Assembly: GCA_003669585.1 (NCBI GenBank)
Contig: QWOQ01000003.1
Location: forward strand, 90,945 to 154,944
Reading direction: 5' to 3'
DNA: 64,000 nt
Source of the DNA: Planctomycetota bacterium
GTDB taxonomy: Bacteria > Planctomycetota > Planctomycetia > Pirellulales > UBA1268
The translations under genes and the position numbers were made by a program. The notes under the pieces were generated by a model that worked only from the letters and a program-made list of their open reading frames with translations, was not told where the DNA came from and made no database searches. This document shows, piece by piece, positions 48,706 through 57,469 of the stretch (its first letter is position 1; each line of letters opens with the position of its first letter).

Positions 48706-49305
48706 TCAGCCAAGATGAATGGTTTTGCCATCGATCGTTACATCTTCGTCAGCGAGTTCGGTGATTCGACCGGCCTTTAAATCGTAGTCGCCTTCCACTT
48801 TTGTGTGCATTCTACCGATGCGACGGTGGAGCGTTTCGGTGATCCACTGCGTGACATCGTTGAACCGCTCAAAGACGTGGCGGGCGGTGAGTTCGAGTTT
48901 GGTGGCGACAATTTCGACCAAGTCGCTCTTGAGAAACACGCCCTCTTTGGCAAGCATTTCGATGCGTCCGCAGGGAGCGTGAAACTCAATATCGCCGGGG
49001 GCGGTAAACGTGGTGGTGCCGCGGCCGGCAATCACACCGATGACATACCAATCCTCACCGCGACTGATCGCAAGCACGGTATCGCCAACGACTGCAGAGT
49101 ATGCCTGGGCCAGTGCCATCGTTGCGGTGCGGGTGCCGGTGGAAGTTTCCAGCTGCACCGTGGATCCGGCGATGGCAACGACTTGTGCCGGGCCGAGAAA
49201 AGGCTGCTCACCTTGCAAAGACAATTCCGCAGAATCTGCCTTGGGCGCTGGCTGGACAAGCAGTTCGTGAACGGCCAGATGAGAGTTTGCGAATTGTTCA
49301 GCCAT
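48706..49305 (-). CDS. DUF3540 family protein (second copy)
   Basis: The 199-residue protein matches the copy at 47597: AQVVAIAGSTVQLETSTGTR, a GEDWYVIGVIAGRG block, IEFHAPCGRIEMLAKEGVFL, LTARHVFERFNDVTQWITET, MHTKVEGDYDLKAGRITELA and the tail VTIDGKTIHLG. By context it works with the DUF2169/pentapeptide and DUF4150 proteins on the VgrG spike. It starts 84 bases after the pentapeptide gene's end. Confidence 0.84.
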   Translation of the reverse strand: MAEQFANSHLAVHELLVQPAPKADSAELSLQGEQPFLGPAQVVAIAGSTVQLETSTGTRTATMALAQAYSAVVGDTVLAISRGEDWYVIGVIAGRGTTTFTAPGDIEFHAPCGRIEMLAKEGVFLKSDLVEIVATKLELTARHVFERFNDVTQWITETLHRRIGRMHTKVEGDYDLKAGRITELADEDVTIDGKTIHLG

Positions 49306-49388
49306 AGTGAAACCAGAACCAGGTGGGATGCTTCGGAGCAGACAAGCGAAAGCTCAATGCTAGAGGATCGCGGAGAGAAAGTCACGAA

Positions 49389-51365
49389 TCATGTTTTGGT
49401 GGCGGCCTCCAGCGGCGGCGGTCGCCACGTTTCGGCACGCAGGCGTTTTTCGTCGGTGGTTTTTGCTTTTTCAAACAGACCATCGGTCCAGTCGGTGTGG
49501 ATCTCGACAACAGCGTGCAGATTGGCCCCGGTGAAGTTGGCTCCCTTGCAGCTGGCCGACGTGAGATCGGCGTAGGAAAGATCGGCGTAGCAAAGCTCCG
49601 CGTTTTCAAACGCTGCGCCCTGGGCCTTTGCCTTCACCCAGAGCGACTGCCGCAACTGGCTGCCAGAAAAAATTGTTTTGGCCAGCGAAGCTCCAGAAAA
49701 CACAGCCTGCAGAAAATGCGAATCGCTGAAGTCTGCGCCGTCGAGCGTGGCCCCTGTGAAATTGGCGTTGGCCCCCTGCACTTCCCGCGCGCTTGTGCCG
49801 GTAAAATTTCCGCCAACGAAGTTGCAGCCCTTGATCGTGGCCCCGGTCAAAACAGCCCCCGACAGATCGATGCCCGTCATCAGGCAGTCGTGAAAGACGA
49901 CGCCGGCGAGATTCATGCCAGTGAGCTTTGCGCCGCGCATGCGGCACTTCTCAAGCGTGGCCCCGGCAAACTGTGCTGTCAGCAGAGGCACCTCTTCCAG
50001 AGGCGTTCTCGCAAACTGCACTTCGCTGAAATCGGTCTGATCGAGTTGAACGCCCCGCAGCGTGCAGCTGTGCATGATTGACTGTGCAAACGTTGCCCCC
50101 GAAAGATTTGAATCGCAAAAGACCGCTCGCTCCTGCTGCGTTTCTTTGAAGTTGGCTTTGATGAGGTTGCACTTTTCAAACTGCGTGCCGTTGAGCGTGG
50201 CTGCTTGCAGGTTGGCCCCTTCAAAATCACACTCCGTAAACGTGCAGCCAGAGAGATCCCGTCGCGCGAGATTGACGCCGCGAAACGATCGCTTGGAGTG
50301 GAGCGTTGCCGGAAGCAATGCACTGCGCACCTGCTCGTCTTCAAAAAGTGCCCCCCGCAGATCGGCACCAGAAAAATCGGTATTCCGGCAGGAAGCGCCG
50401 GTGAGAATGGCATCCCGCAAACGGGCCTTGCTCACAACAGCCGAGTCGAGGTTTGTACCGGTGAGATCGGCCTTCATGAGCCACGCGCTGGTGAGCGTGG
50501 CTTTTGTGCAATCGGCCCCGCACAGCGTGGACGATTGAAGCATGGCCGATGTCAGATCGCTGCCAGCGAGATTTGTGCCATCGAGCTTCACGCCGATCAT
50601 CATCGCTTTTTTGAACGATTTGCCTGCCAGATCGATTGCCGAAAGATCGGATTTGGAAAAATAGAAAGTGTCGCAGTTTTGCGGCAGCAGAACATTGCCT
50701 TTGAGCACGCATCCCATGAAGAGAGGTTTTTTATAAATGGCCCGCGAAAGATCGGCGTCGGTAAGATTCGAGTCGTTGAATACGGCATGATCCAAGAGCG
50801 CGTCGGTAAACACCGCCTTGAGCAAGCTCGACCCTTTCATGACGCAGTTGGTCAGATCAGCGGCAGAGAAATCAGCATTGCTGAAATCGCCCTCTGCGAG
50901 CATGGCTCGCTGCAACGTAGCACCGCGAAAGAGTGCATCCTGAGCCTTGCATTCAGCCAGCATTGACCAGGGCATCGTGCAGTCAGAAAAATCTGCTTGC
51001 GCGAGACTGCAGCCGATAAAAGAGGCGTTTTCGAGATTGCCTCCGCGAAACGTGGCGGCGGTGAGGTCGCACTGCACCACAGGAGATTGAAAAAGAATAA
51101 TGCCTGTGGCGCGCAGGCCAGCCATCTGACAATTCTGAAAGAGCGACTGAGAAATATTCGCACCTTCCAGATTGACCCCGCAAAGATTCACATTGATAAA
51201 CACCGCGCGCCTGCAACTGATTTTTGACAGATCGCGGTGGGAGAGATCGACATCTCTGAGCATGCAGCCATCGAGCGACTGTTTTGCAGCGATGCGTGCT
51301 TCGGCCTGCTTGCGGGACAGCGGCGTCATCTTTACGTCGTCATGGTCATCGAGTGAAAACTTCAT
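49389..51365 (-). CDS. Long pentapeptide repeat protein (658 aa)
   Basis: The ATG at 51365 has GGAGG six bases upstream and overlaps the stop of the DUF2169 gene by four bases, so I take it over the longer frame to 51422. After about 30 charged residues nearly the whole protein is A(D/N)LxX-type pentapeptides (for example ADFSDC, ADLTNC, ANLQAA), which fold into a square right-handed beta-helix. It ends with a short tail (RLRAETWRPPPLEA) shared with the 58359 protein. No catalytic residues are evident. Role inferred from the operon: a structural or chaperone element for spike cargo. Confidence 0.85.
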   Translation of the reverse strand: MKFSLDDHDDVKMTPLSRKQAEARIAAKQSLDGCMLRDVDLSHRDLSKISCRRAVFINVNLCGVNLEGANISQSLFQNCQMAGLRATGIILFQSPVVQCDLTAATFRGGNLENASFIGCSLAQADFSDCTMPWSMLAECKAQDALFRGATLQRAMLAEGDFSNADFSAADLTNCVMKGSSLLKAVFTDALLDHAVFNDSNLTDADLSRAIYKKPLFMGCVLKGNVLLPQNCDTFYFSKSDLSAIDLAGKSFKKAMMIGVKLDGTNLAGSDLTSAMLQSSTLCGADCTKATLTSAWLMKADLTGTNLDSAVVSKARLRDAILTGASCRNTDFSGADLRGALFEDEQVRSALLPATLHSKRSFRGVNLARRDLSGCTFTECDFEGANLQAATLNGTQFEKCNLIKANFKETQQERAVFCDSNLSGATFAQSIMHSCTLRGVQLDQTDFSEVQFARTPLEEVPLLTAQFAGATLEKCRMRGAKLTGMNLAGVVFHDCLMTGIDLSGAVLTGATIKGCNFVGGNFTGTSAREVQGANANFTGATLDGADFSDSHFLQAVFSGASLAKTIFSGSQLRQSLWVKAKAQGAAFENAELCYADLSYADLTSASCKGANFTGANLHAVVEIHTDWTDGLFEKAKTTDEKRLRAETWRPPPLEAATKT

Positions 51366-53785
51366 CGCCGTCCTCCGGCAATCTGTTCGAGGAGCGAATC
51401 GGTGGCTTCGGCACCTTCCCACGTTGCCCGAAGTAAAACGGCATCCCAGAAGCCGGCTTCGTAGAGATTCGCGCCATCGAGGCTCGCATCGGTGAGATCG
51501 GCCCGATCAAACCCCGTTCGCAGAAGGTTGGCATTGGTCAAGACCGCGCCGTTCATTCTGGCATCCTCAAACACCCCCTGCGCAAGATCGCAGCGATCGA
51601 AGATGGCTTCCTGAAGCTGGGATTCTGGAAACCTCGCCCGCACCAGCGAAGCCTGTTGGAAGTTGGCCTTCTTGAGAATGGATCCCTTCCAGATCGAGCC
51701 GTCGGCCTTGATTCGCTTGAGATCGGCATTGCAAAAATCGGCGCCGTGGCCGGCTCGCAGACGCGAGAGATCGGAATCGGTCATGCGGATCCCGCTGGCT
51801 TTTGCAAAGCTCACATTGGCATCAGGAAGCTGTGTGTTTGTGAAATCTGCATCCGTGAGAATGGCTCTGCGAAAGACGGCCTGCGGAAGTATCGAACCAG
51901 AAAAGTTTGAGCCGGCCAGAATCGCCTCGGTGAAGTCGACAAGCGTTCCCATGGAGCCTGAAAAATCGGCTCCTGTCAGATCCAAGCGGCTCAGCTTGGC
52001 CTGCGTCAGTGAAGTTTGTTTCCAGAGGGCGCCGACCACGATCGCTTTTTGTAAATCGGCATGATCCAGCCGCGCCGCCGTGAGATCGGCACCGCTCAAA
52101 TCGGCACCGCACAAATTGGCTCCCGACAAGTCGGCCCCACAGAGCTTGGCACCGACAAACTTTGCCTCTTGCAGGATCGCTCCTGCAAACGAAACGCCCG
52201 AGAGATCCAGGCCGGAAAAATCCGCGCCCCGTAGCTTGGCTTTTGCAAAGCCCTCCTTACGCGCCGCTTCCAGATCAAAATTGGTCGGGTCGATCACTTT
52301 TTTGGGAGGAAACGCAGCGGCAATTTTGGCATCAAACTCAGCTTTGAGTGTGGCCACTTTTGCTGGGAGGGCTAGCACATCGGCAATCCCTTGCGAGAAG
52401 AGCGACGATGCTTTCGTTGCACTTTCTATCTGCTCGGCAGTGGCCCGAGGATTGTTCTGCAGCGACTTGAGCACTTCGGCCAGTTGCTTTTCACCGCTTT
52501 GCTTGGCGGCAGCCACGGCAGCCTCAAACTCCTGCGGCGGGGGCGGCACATGCCCGGCTGCCTTGAGCTTGGCCATAGGCTCGGCAATCTGCTCTTGGGC
52601 GAAGGCCTCCACCTCGGCAATTTCTTTCTTCACAGCTTCGAGCTTGGCCTCCATGCCAGCTTTCATGGCCGCAAAATCTGGTCGCTCGCGGGCCATCTCT
52701 GGCGGAGCCGCTGCGACCACCGGTTCCTGTGCAAACATCGCCTCGTAATATGCCAGCGGGTGATCGGGCTCATCGAGGGGCTCCAGCAGCACAAGCAGGC
52801 TCTCAACGTCGCGCAGTTTGACCGATCGCACCGGCGTGCGTCCGCGCCATACAAGCGACATTTTTTCCTGATCCATGTCGACCCAAAGCGTGTCGAGCGA
52901 GAGCGGCACCTCACACACAATCGGAGCTTGCAAATCAAAATCGCCGAGTTGCTTGGCCACAAAGCATCTCGCCCGCACGCCCGGCAGCCGAGTCGAATAG
53001 AGCGCATGCTCGGGGTGCATATTTTCAAATTGCAGCGACTCATCCCCTTTGAAAAATCGTTCGATCCACTGATCTGGCGAAGCGGCATTAAAGAATGTGT
53101 AGTCGAAGTTGTCGGGCAGCCAAGGCCAGCGATGCCGCTCCCACTGGCCGTCTGGCCCACGCAGCTTTTCGCTCCGCTGCGGCCATGCTGGCGGGATCGG
53201 CCCAAAGCCAGCCGGCTGCGCCTCGGCCGAGTATTTTAAGGCATGGTCGCCGGGCACTTCCAGATTGGGCATCGCATCGGTTTGATAGCCGCGGCCCACG
53301 GGATTATAGCGATACTCAAGGCCTCCCCACGCATGCGTATAACTCAGCGGCACTTGCTTGACAGGCGAAGCGGGGCCGGGTTTCTTGTGCCCCACGAATG
53401 TTTTCTGCCACACACGATCGCCGATCACATCGAGCGATTTGGAAGCGGCACCCACCTGCATGCGCACCTGAAACGAATCGACCGGTTTTCCCGGCGGGCA
53501 ATGGGCTGTGCCAACAGCTAAAAATTCACCGTAAGGCTTATACGGCACCCAGTCGGAGGCATACGAAATCCCATGGTGGGGATTGCCATCGATGGCGATA
53601 TCGGCCGACCCCATCACAGGCCCGTCCGCCCATGGAATGGGAACCTCATCTGGCCGCAGCCGGTAGATCGCTTTGACAAAAAAACTTGCCCCCAACCCTG
53701 CGCCAGCCCCCGGTTGGTCATCCGGAAAGTTGGCAATGACCCAGCCCGTGGCAATCGTATCCTTATTTTTACAAATGATTTTCAT
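51362..53785 (-). CDS. DUF2169 T6SS accessory protein fused to pentapeptide repeats
   Basis: The 807-residue protein has an N-terminal DUF2169 domain of about 330 residues (FVKAIYRLRPDEVPIPWADG, SYASDWVPYKPYGEFLAVGT, the PLSYTHAWGGLEYRYNPVGR block, GFGPIPPAWPQRSEKL, VWRGRTPVRSVKLRDVESLL). A helical, probably coiled-coil spacer spans about 370-500, then pentapeptides about 525-807 (LSGANLCGADLSGANLCG type). DUF2169 proteins act as accessory or adaptor proteins for PAAR-like cargo. It is coupled by an ATGA overlap to the following pentapeptide gene. Confidence 0.88.
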   Translation of the reverse strand: MKIICKNKDTIATGWVIANFPDDQPGAGAGLGASFFVKAIYRLRPDEVPIPWADGPVMGSADIAIDGNPHHGISYASDWVPYKPYGEFLAVGTAHCPPGKPVDSFQVRMQVGAASKSLDVIGDRVWQKTFVGHKKPGPASPVKQVPLSYTHAWGGLEYRYNPVGRGYQTDAMPNLEVPGDHALKYSAEAQPAGFGPIPPAWPQRSEKLRGPDGQWERHRWPWLPDNFDYTFFNAASPDQWIERFFKGDESLQFENMHPEHALYSTRLPGVRARCFVAKQLGDFDLQAPIVCEVPLSLDTLWVDMDQEKMSLVWRGRTPVRSVKLRDVESLLVLLEPLDEPDHPLAYYEAMFAQEPVVAAAPPEMARERPDFAAMKAGMEAKLEAVKKEIAEVEAFAQEQIAEPMAKLKAAGHVPPPPQEFEAAVAAAKQSGEKQLAEVLKSLQNNPRATAEQIESATKASSLFSQGIADVLALPAKVATLKAEFDAKIAAAFPPKKVIDPTNFDLEAARKEGFAKAKLRGADFSGLDLSGVSFAGAILQEAKFVGAKLCGADLSGANLCGADLSGADLTAARLDHADLQKAIVVGALWKQTSLTQAKLSRLDLTGADFSGSMGTLVDFTEAILAGSNFSGSILPQAVFRRAILTDADFTNTQLPDANVSFAKASGIRMTDSDLSRLRAGHGADFCNADLKRIKADGSIWKGSILKKANFQQASLVRARFPESQLQEAIFDRCDLAQGVFEDARMNGAVLTNANLLRTGFDRADLTDASLDGANLYEAGFWDAVLLRATWEGAEATDSLLEQIAGGRR

Positions 53786-53816
53786 GCGTGGTGTTTCTGC
53801 GCGGCGTTATGCCAAT

Positions 53817-54410
53817 TCACTCAAATTCAATTAATGGCCCACTTATAGCAACTCCGGTCGGAAGCACCTGTATTATCCCTGCACCACCCACAACAATCAT
53901 CGCACTTTCTTCGCAGTTTAACGAGTAGCTGCCGGACGTAATGCTCTTACTGATAGCCCACTCCTCAGTTGAAGTTTCACCAGTGGTTTTTTCTGCGTCG
54001 TAAGTGGTATCTCTAGATAGTCCAAATTCTTTTAAATTCTCAATTCGATTTGTGGCGATGTCGATAATTTGAGTCCGGTCCATTATGGTATCCGTTACAA
54101 TATTTTTCGCATTCGTTTCAGCTAGCTTCCCGAAGTTAGTTACTGCCCCCGCCTGCACGGTAGTTACCGCAGCCGCCTGGATCGCAAGTTTGTATCCTAA
54201 AGATATATCGATATTTAAACCGACCCTTACATCAATAGCTGCCCCCGTAACTATCCGAGTGAAGGCTAGATAATAACCAAAGAGAGAGCCAAGCACGGAT
54301 TCGGTATGATCGCCAAGCTTTTCTAAAACAGTCTCGCCCGCCGTTGATGTTCCAGCATCGCCCGTCGTTGATATTTCCGTAGCTCCATCAGTTGTTAATT
54401 CAAGGGCCAT
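53817..54410 (-). CDS. Putative VgrG-linked cargo protein, undescribed family (197 aa)
   Basis: I start at the ATG at 54410, preceded by AAGGA; the open frame upstream to 54506 lies in a duplicated leader. A Thr/Ala-rich N-terminus is followed by a hydrophobic, glycine-punctuated region (SVLGSLFGYYLAFTRIVTGA, then LNIDISLGYKLAIQAAAV), a helical middle, and a beta C-terminus ending VAISGPLIEFE. I recognise no family. The gene at 54804 shares the leader DNA and, more weakly, the YYxAxTxxxTG region and the tail. The region is visibly richer in A+T than the neighbouring spike genes. Confidence 0.7.
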   Translation of the reverse strand: MALELTTDGATEISTTGDAGTSTAGETVLEKLGDHTESVLGSLFGYYLAFTRIVTGAAIDVRVGLNIDISLGYKLAIQAAAVTTVQAGAVTNFGKLAETNAKNIVTDTIMDRTQIIDIATNRIENLKEFGLSRDTTYDAEKTTGETSTEEWAISKSITSGSYSLNCEESAMIVVGGAGIIQVLPTGVAISGPLIEFE

Positions 54411-54509
54411 CGTAAAAGTCCTTTCTTGAAAACATGCGAAGATCAATCGCACCGAACACTGCGGTTGTATCCAATCGCACCGACAATAGCAAACATTTCT
54501 TGTCAACCA

Positions 54510-54543
54510 TTCTTGTCAAAAGCGTTGACGCTTTTGACAAGAA
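54510..54543. promoter_or_regulatory. Perfect 15-bp inverted repeat in the leader
   Basis: TTCTTGTCAAAAGCG and its exact reverse complement CGCTTTTGACAAGAA are separated by four bases (TTGA). It lies about 100 bases upstream of the start of the 197-residue gene and just after the DUF423 remnant. It could be an operator, or a hairpin ending the upstream transcript, though no T-run follows in the leftward direction. The copy at about 55445-55480 is imperfect in one arm. Confidence 0.55.
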
Positions 54544-54556
54544 CGCAAAGCACTTT

Positions 54557-54692
54557 TCATTCGATTCGCCATCCAGCACAGACGAGGCAGACCCAGCTGG
54601 GGAGTAACGCAAGATTCCCCAGCGGTGCGATCCCAGCGAAGATTGTGTTCGGTCAGATACCGCAAACGCCGCCAAGCAGCCGCTGAAGAGAA
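54557..54692 (-). pseudogene. 3' remnant of a DUF423 gene
   Basis: Reading leftward, the DNA encodes IFAGIAPLGNLALLPSW and then VCLVCAGWRIE and a stop. This corresponds to the C-terminus of the intact DUF423 protein at 55490 (IFAAIVPLGSLVLLAGW and VCAGWRIE). Just upstream the frame changes and the rest of the gene is missing. It was carried along in the 280-bp duplication. Confidence 0.8.
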
Positions 54693-54707
54693 TCGTGCCT
54701 ACGCTTA

Positions 54708-54792
54708 CTGCTACTGAACCGACTGACTGCGGGCCACACGGAAACCCAGGTTAGAAGCTGCGGTCACGATTCTGCGATGACGCTGCTTTCGT
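54708..54792 (-). pseudogene. Possible scrap of a formylglycine-generating-enzyme-type (SUMF1) gene end
   Basis: The leftward frame ends ASNLGFRVARSQSVQ then stop, like the LGFRVA C-terminus of FGE-sulfatase domain proteins, which planctomycetes carry in many copies. Only about 25 codons are readable and no start is present. A 9-bp inverted repeat (GTGCCTACG at 54695, CGTAGGCAC at 54790) brackets the scrap. The match is short, so identity is tentative. Confidence 0.35.
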
Positions 54793-54803
54793 AGGCACCG
54801 CTA

Positions 54804-55355
54804 TCAGCCAAGATCAATTATCGGAGCGTCAAGACTTACTTCTCCTGCAAGTACACTGTGAGTTCCAGCAACAGTGACAGCAACGGAGTCGGCGGTTTGC
54901 GAGAGTGTTCCAGCGACAACAACCTCATCTCCTGATGTACAGGAGAAATAAGACAGCCTATCTATAGAATCGTCCCCGACGGTGGAATCTCTCGAGACTA
55001 TCGATTCGGAAACAGATTCGCGTACTGAAACGTCATCGTCCACAACAGCTGCCTGCGAAGCGATATACTTAGTATAAAAATTACAGATTTTGGTCGCCGT
55101 TGAGGAATAATAATTTTTAGCGAACCAAGATTCAGTTGTGGCAGCACGTCCTACTTTATAAGTGTCCGCCATAAAGAACTCACACTTGAGCCCCATGTCC
55201 AGCGTTATATCCAAACCCGTAATGAACTTCGTGTAGGCAATATAATAGTTCCACGCGAGGCCAAAGACGTTTGTGATTTTATATCCCTCGATCGATTGGC
55301 TCCACGTCGATGAGTCTATGATCGTGGCGTACTTTTCTTTCCATGTGAAAGCCAT
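54804..55355 (-). CDS. Putative VgrG-linked cargo protein, undescribed family (183 aa)
   Basis: The ATG at 55355 has AAGGG about nine bases upstream; the longer open frame to 55610 runs through the duplicated leader and the DUF423 tail. The region NVFGLAWNYYIAYTKFITGL parallels SVLGSLFGYYLAFTRIVTGA of the 197-residue protein. A Ser/Asp-rich stretch (VDDDVSVRESVSESIVSRDS) follows, then alternating beta-like residues ending VSLDAPIIDLG. No family recognised. It lies two genes downstream of vgrG with a DUF423 gene between. Confidence 0.68.
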   Translation of the reverse strand: MAFTWKEKYATIIDSSTWSQSIEGYKITNVFGLAWNYYIAYTKFITGLDITLDMGLKCEFFMADTYKVGRAATTESWFAKNYYSSTATKICNFYTKYIASQAAVVDDDVSVRESVSESIVSRDSTVGDDSIDRLSYFSCTSGDEVVVAGTLSQTADSVAVTVAGTHSVLAGEVSLDAPIIDLG

Positions 55356-55632
55356 AGCAAAGGCCCTTTCTTGAGAACATTCAGAGATCAATCGCACCGA
55401 ACACTTTGGTTGTATCCAATCGCACCGACACCAGCAACCATTCTTGTGAAAAAAGTGTTGACGCTTTTGACAAGAAGTCAACGCACTTTTCATTCGATCC
55501 GCCATCCAGCACAGACTAAGAACATCCATCCGGCGAGTAGCACAAGGCTCCCCAGCGGTACGATTGCAGCGAAGATTGTTCGGCCAGATATCGCAAGCGC
55601 CGCCAGGCAACCGCTGAAGAGAATCGTGCCCA
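55353..55632. repeat. Copy 2 of the ~280-bp duplication
   Basis: This is the probable source copy, because it joins the intact DUF423 gene end to the leader of the 183-residue gene. It has the same pair of CAATCGCACCGA direct repeats (55389 and 55417, 28 bases apart) and a degenerate version of the palindrome (about 55445-55480). Confidence 0.85.
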
Positions 55633-55876
55633 CCAGAAAGAGCACTCCTGCGGTCGCCAGCAGGCCTCCGGCGGCACTCGCCTGAGGAGCCAACGACAGG
55701 GCGCCAGTCACAAGAAGCACGAGTGAATGAAAGAGCCAGGAACGAAGCGCCATCTCCCAGTTGCGGGCCTGCACAGGGGAACTACAAACGCTCGCGATCA
55801 CATGGGCTGATAAAGTGCCGGCCAATATGCCAATGCCGCCGAGCACTGCACCAGAAATAATCAAAAATGAACTCAT
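55490..55876 (-). CDS. DUF423 family small membrane protein
   Basis: The 128-residue product from the ATG at 55876 (the frame is open to 55906) has four hydrophobic helices and the DUF423 pattern: a first helix with GILAGTLSAHV, WEMALRSWLFHSLVLLVTGA, LFLVGTILFSGCLAALAISG, and PLGSLVLLAGWMFLV. The family is widespread and of unknown function. It starts 33 bases after vgrG and its 3' end is duplicated at 54557. Its presence inside a spike operon is probably an insertion. Confidence 0.78.
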   Translation of the reverse strand: MSSFLIISGAVLGGIGILAGTLSAHVIASVCSSPVQARNWEMALRSWLFHSLVLLVTGALSLAPQASAAGGLLATAGVLFLVGTILFSGCLAALAISGRTIFAAIVPLGSLVLLAGWMFLVCAGWRIE

Positions 55877-55909
55877 AGCAAACGCACCGTGCAGACTAGC
55901 AAGCACAGG

Positions 55910-57469
55910 CTACGACGCATTTCCGATTTTGAGTAGTGTGTCATCCTGCGGAGAATAGATCGTTACAAGCTGCGCACCGCTGGTGGGATCCAGAGAGATA
56001 TAATTCCCGCCGTCGTCTTGAATGATCGAGTGAGTCGCGTTGTCTGGCAGCGACAGTGGCGGCATTTGGCTGGCGTTGTAGACGCACCCCACGATCATCG
56101 GCCGATTGGGATCTCCCTCCTCAAAGGCCACCACCACCTCGTTGCCGATCCGCGGCGTAAAGAGCGAGCCCCACTGATTTCCGGCAGAGATCTGCGACAC
56201 CCGCAGCCAGCAGGAACTGTTCTCGTTGTTCTGGCCGACACGATCCCAGTGAAACTGCACCTTCACCCGCCCATATTCATCGGTGTAGGGAGTGGTCGGG
56301 TTCTGACCCGACGGGCCAACCACCACGGCCGTTTGAACGCCGTGAATCAACGGTTTTTTTGTGCTGCTGGTGGAGCGATACTGCGTGGTCAGAGGGATGG
56401 CAGAAAATTCGCAGTCGTATTCATACCGATCCGATGCATCGCTCCGGCTGCCGGGCGTTGCATCGGCGAGCTTCATTTCAAGTCGCATCCGAGTGGTCAG
56501 ATAGGTCTGATTCTCAGCCCGAACAGGAAAGTCCGACAGCGTAAATGAATAGCCAGCCGAAAGGCCCCAGCAATACGCCTTGCCGTGATACTGCGTCTGC
56601 TGGCAATTGGTCTCGTCGATCCGAATGGTCGCATAGTTGTCACCATCGCTTTGCACCTGAAACCCGCCAGGATAATCAAACATCTCAAGCGATCCATTGG
56701 CGTATTGCTGCGGCACTGTTTCGGTCGACAGGAGCGCAGAACTGGGGTTTGTAAAATTGAAATCCTTGACGGCATACGACCCAGGCTGCACGGATTGATC
56801 GAGATTCCACTGGTAGATCTCTTCGGCCACCAGCGACCCTGTGCCACTGGCTGCGTAGGGAATTGTGGAATACCCTGGAAATGACGAATGATTGCTGAAT
56901 GAGTCGCACAGAGCGAGCGTATGGCTGCCGCTTGCATGCTCAAAAAAGTAGTATGTCCCTACGTTTTCTATCAACCGACTCGCAAAAGCAAAGAGCGTTT
57001 CCCGGTATTGCACGCAGTAGTCCCACGTGCGGACGTAGTTGATTCCATTCAGGCTGAAATCTGAAAAGCCCGCATCGTTAAAAACTTGCGAAAGAATTTC
57101 TCGCGACGTCATCGATTGAAAAATCTGCGAATTGGATGTTTTGTCCAAGAGCAACAGCCACGGCACCGCTGTCAAACGGTAGCGACTCGCTGCAGCCACC
57201 GTTCCGATTCGTTGAAAGCGGCTCACCAGACCGTTGAACGGTCGCTTGGAGCCGTCTGGAAGCGTCACGGTGACGGTCACCGATTGACCAAGGAGCTGCG
57301 TAAAATCGATGTCGAGCGTCGAGCTTTCCAGTTCGAGGACCATTTCAAATGGCCTGCCGAGTTCCTCGCGATAGGAAAATCCCTGCAGAGAAAACGCATC
57401 GCTTCCCAGCGGCGTTTGGAGCGTCACGCTCTCGGTAGAAAGTTCACGATTGCTTGTGGCAGGGCTCAT
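55910..57469 (-). CDS. vgrG: T6SS spike protein VgrG (second copy)
   Basis: The 519-residue protein has the gp27-like start (STESVTLQTPLGSDAFSLQG, GRPFEMVLELES), the CVQYRETLFAFASRLIENVG block, and the OB-fold (DEYGRVKVQFHWDRVG, SQISAGNQWGSLFTPRIGNE, VVVAFEEGDPNRPMIVGCVY). It stops soon after (DDTLLKIGNAS) with no fused effector. It heads the leftward unit vgrG-DUF423-183 aa-197 aa-DUF2169/PPR-PPR-DUF3540-DUF4150-DUF3540-DUF4150. This suggests those products load on this spike. Confidence 0.96.
   Translation of the reverse strand: MSPATSNRELSTESVTLQTPLGSDAFSLQGFSYREELGRPFEMVLELESSTLDIDFTQLLGQSVTVTVTLPDGSKRPFNGLVSRFQRIGTVAAASRYRLTAVPWLLLLDKTSNSQIFQSMTSREILSQVFNDAGFSDFSLNGINYVRTWDYCVQYRETLFAFASRLIENVGTYYFFEHASGSHTLALCDSFSNHSSFPGYSTIPYAASGTGSLVAEEIYQWNLDQSVQPGSYAVKDFNFTNPSSALLSTETVPQQYANGSLEMFDYPGGFQVQSDGDNYATIRIDETNCQQTQYHGKAYCWGLSAGYSFTLSDFPVRAENQTYLTTRMRLEMKLADATPGSRSDASDRYEYDCEFSAIPLTTQYRSTSSTKKPLIHGVQTAVVVGPSGQNPTTPYTDEYGRVKVQFHWDRVGQNNENSSCWLRVSQISAGNQWGSLFTPRIGNEVVVAFEEGDPNRPMIVGCVYNASQMPPLSLPDNATHSIIQDDGGNYISLDPTSGAQLVTIYSPQDDTLLKIGNAS

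Larger units (their letters stand above)
54408..54692. repeat. Copy 1 of a ~280-bp duplication (leader plus DUF423 gene tail)
   Basis: This segment matches 55353-55632 closely over about 280 bases. It covers the start codon and ribosome site of the 197-residue gene, a leader with two 12-base direct repeats (CAATCGCACCGA at 54444 and 54472, 28 bases apart), a long palindrome, and the last 30-40 codons of a DUF423 gene. The copies differ by scattered substitutions and small indels. Confidence 0.85.

Noticed and set aside
52391..53239. Plus-strand open frame of 282 codons opposite the DUF2169 gene
   Set aside because: Antisense shadow; the minus strand has clear DUF2169 and pentapeptide features.
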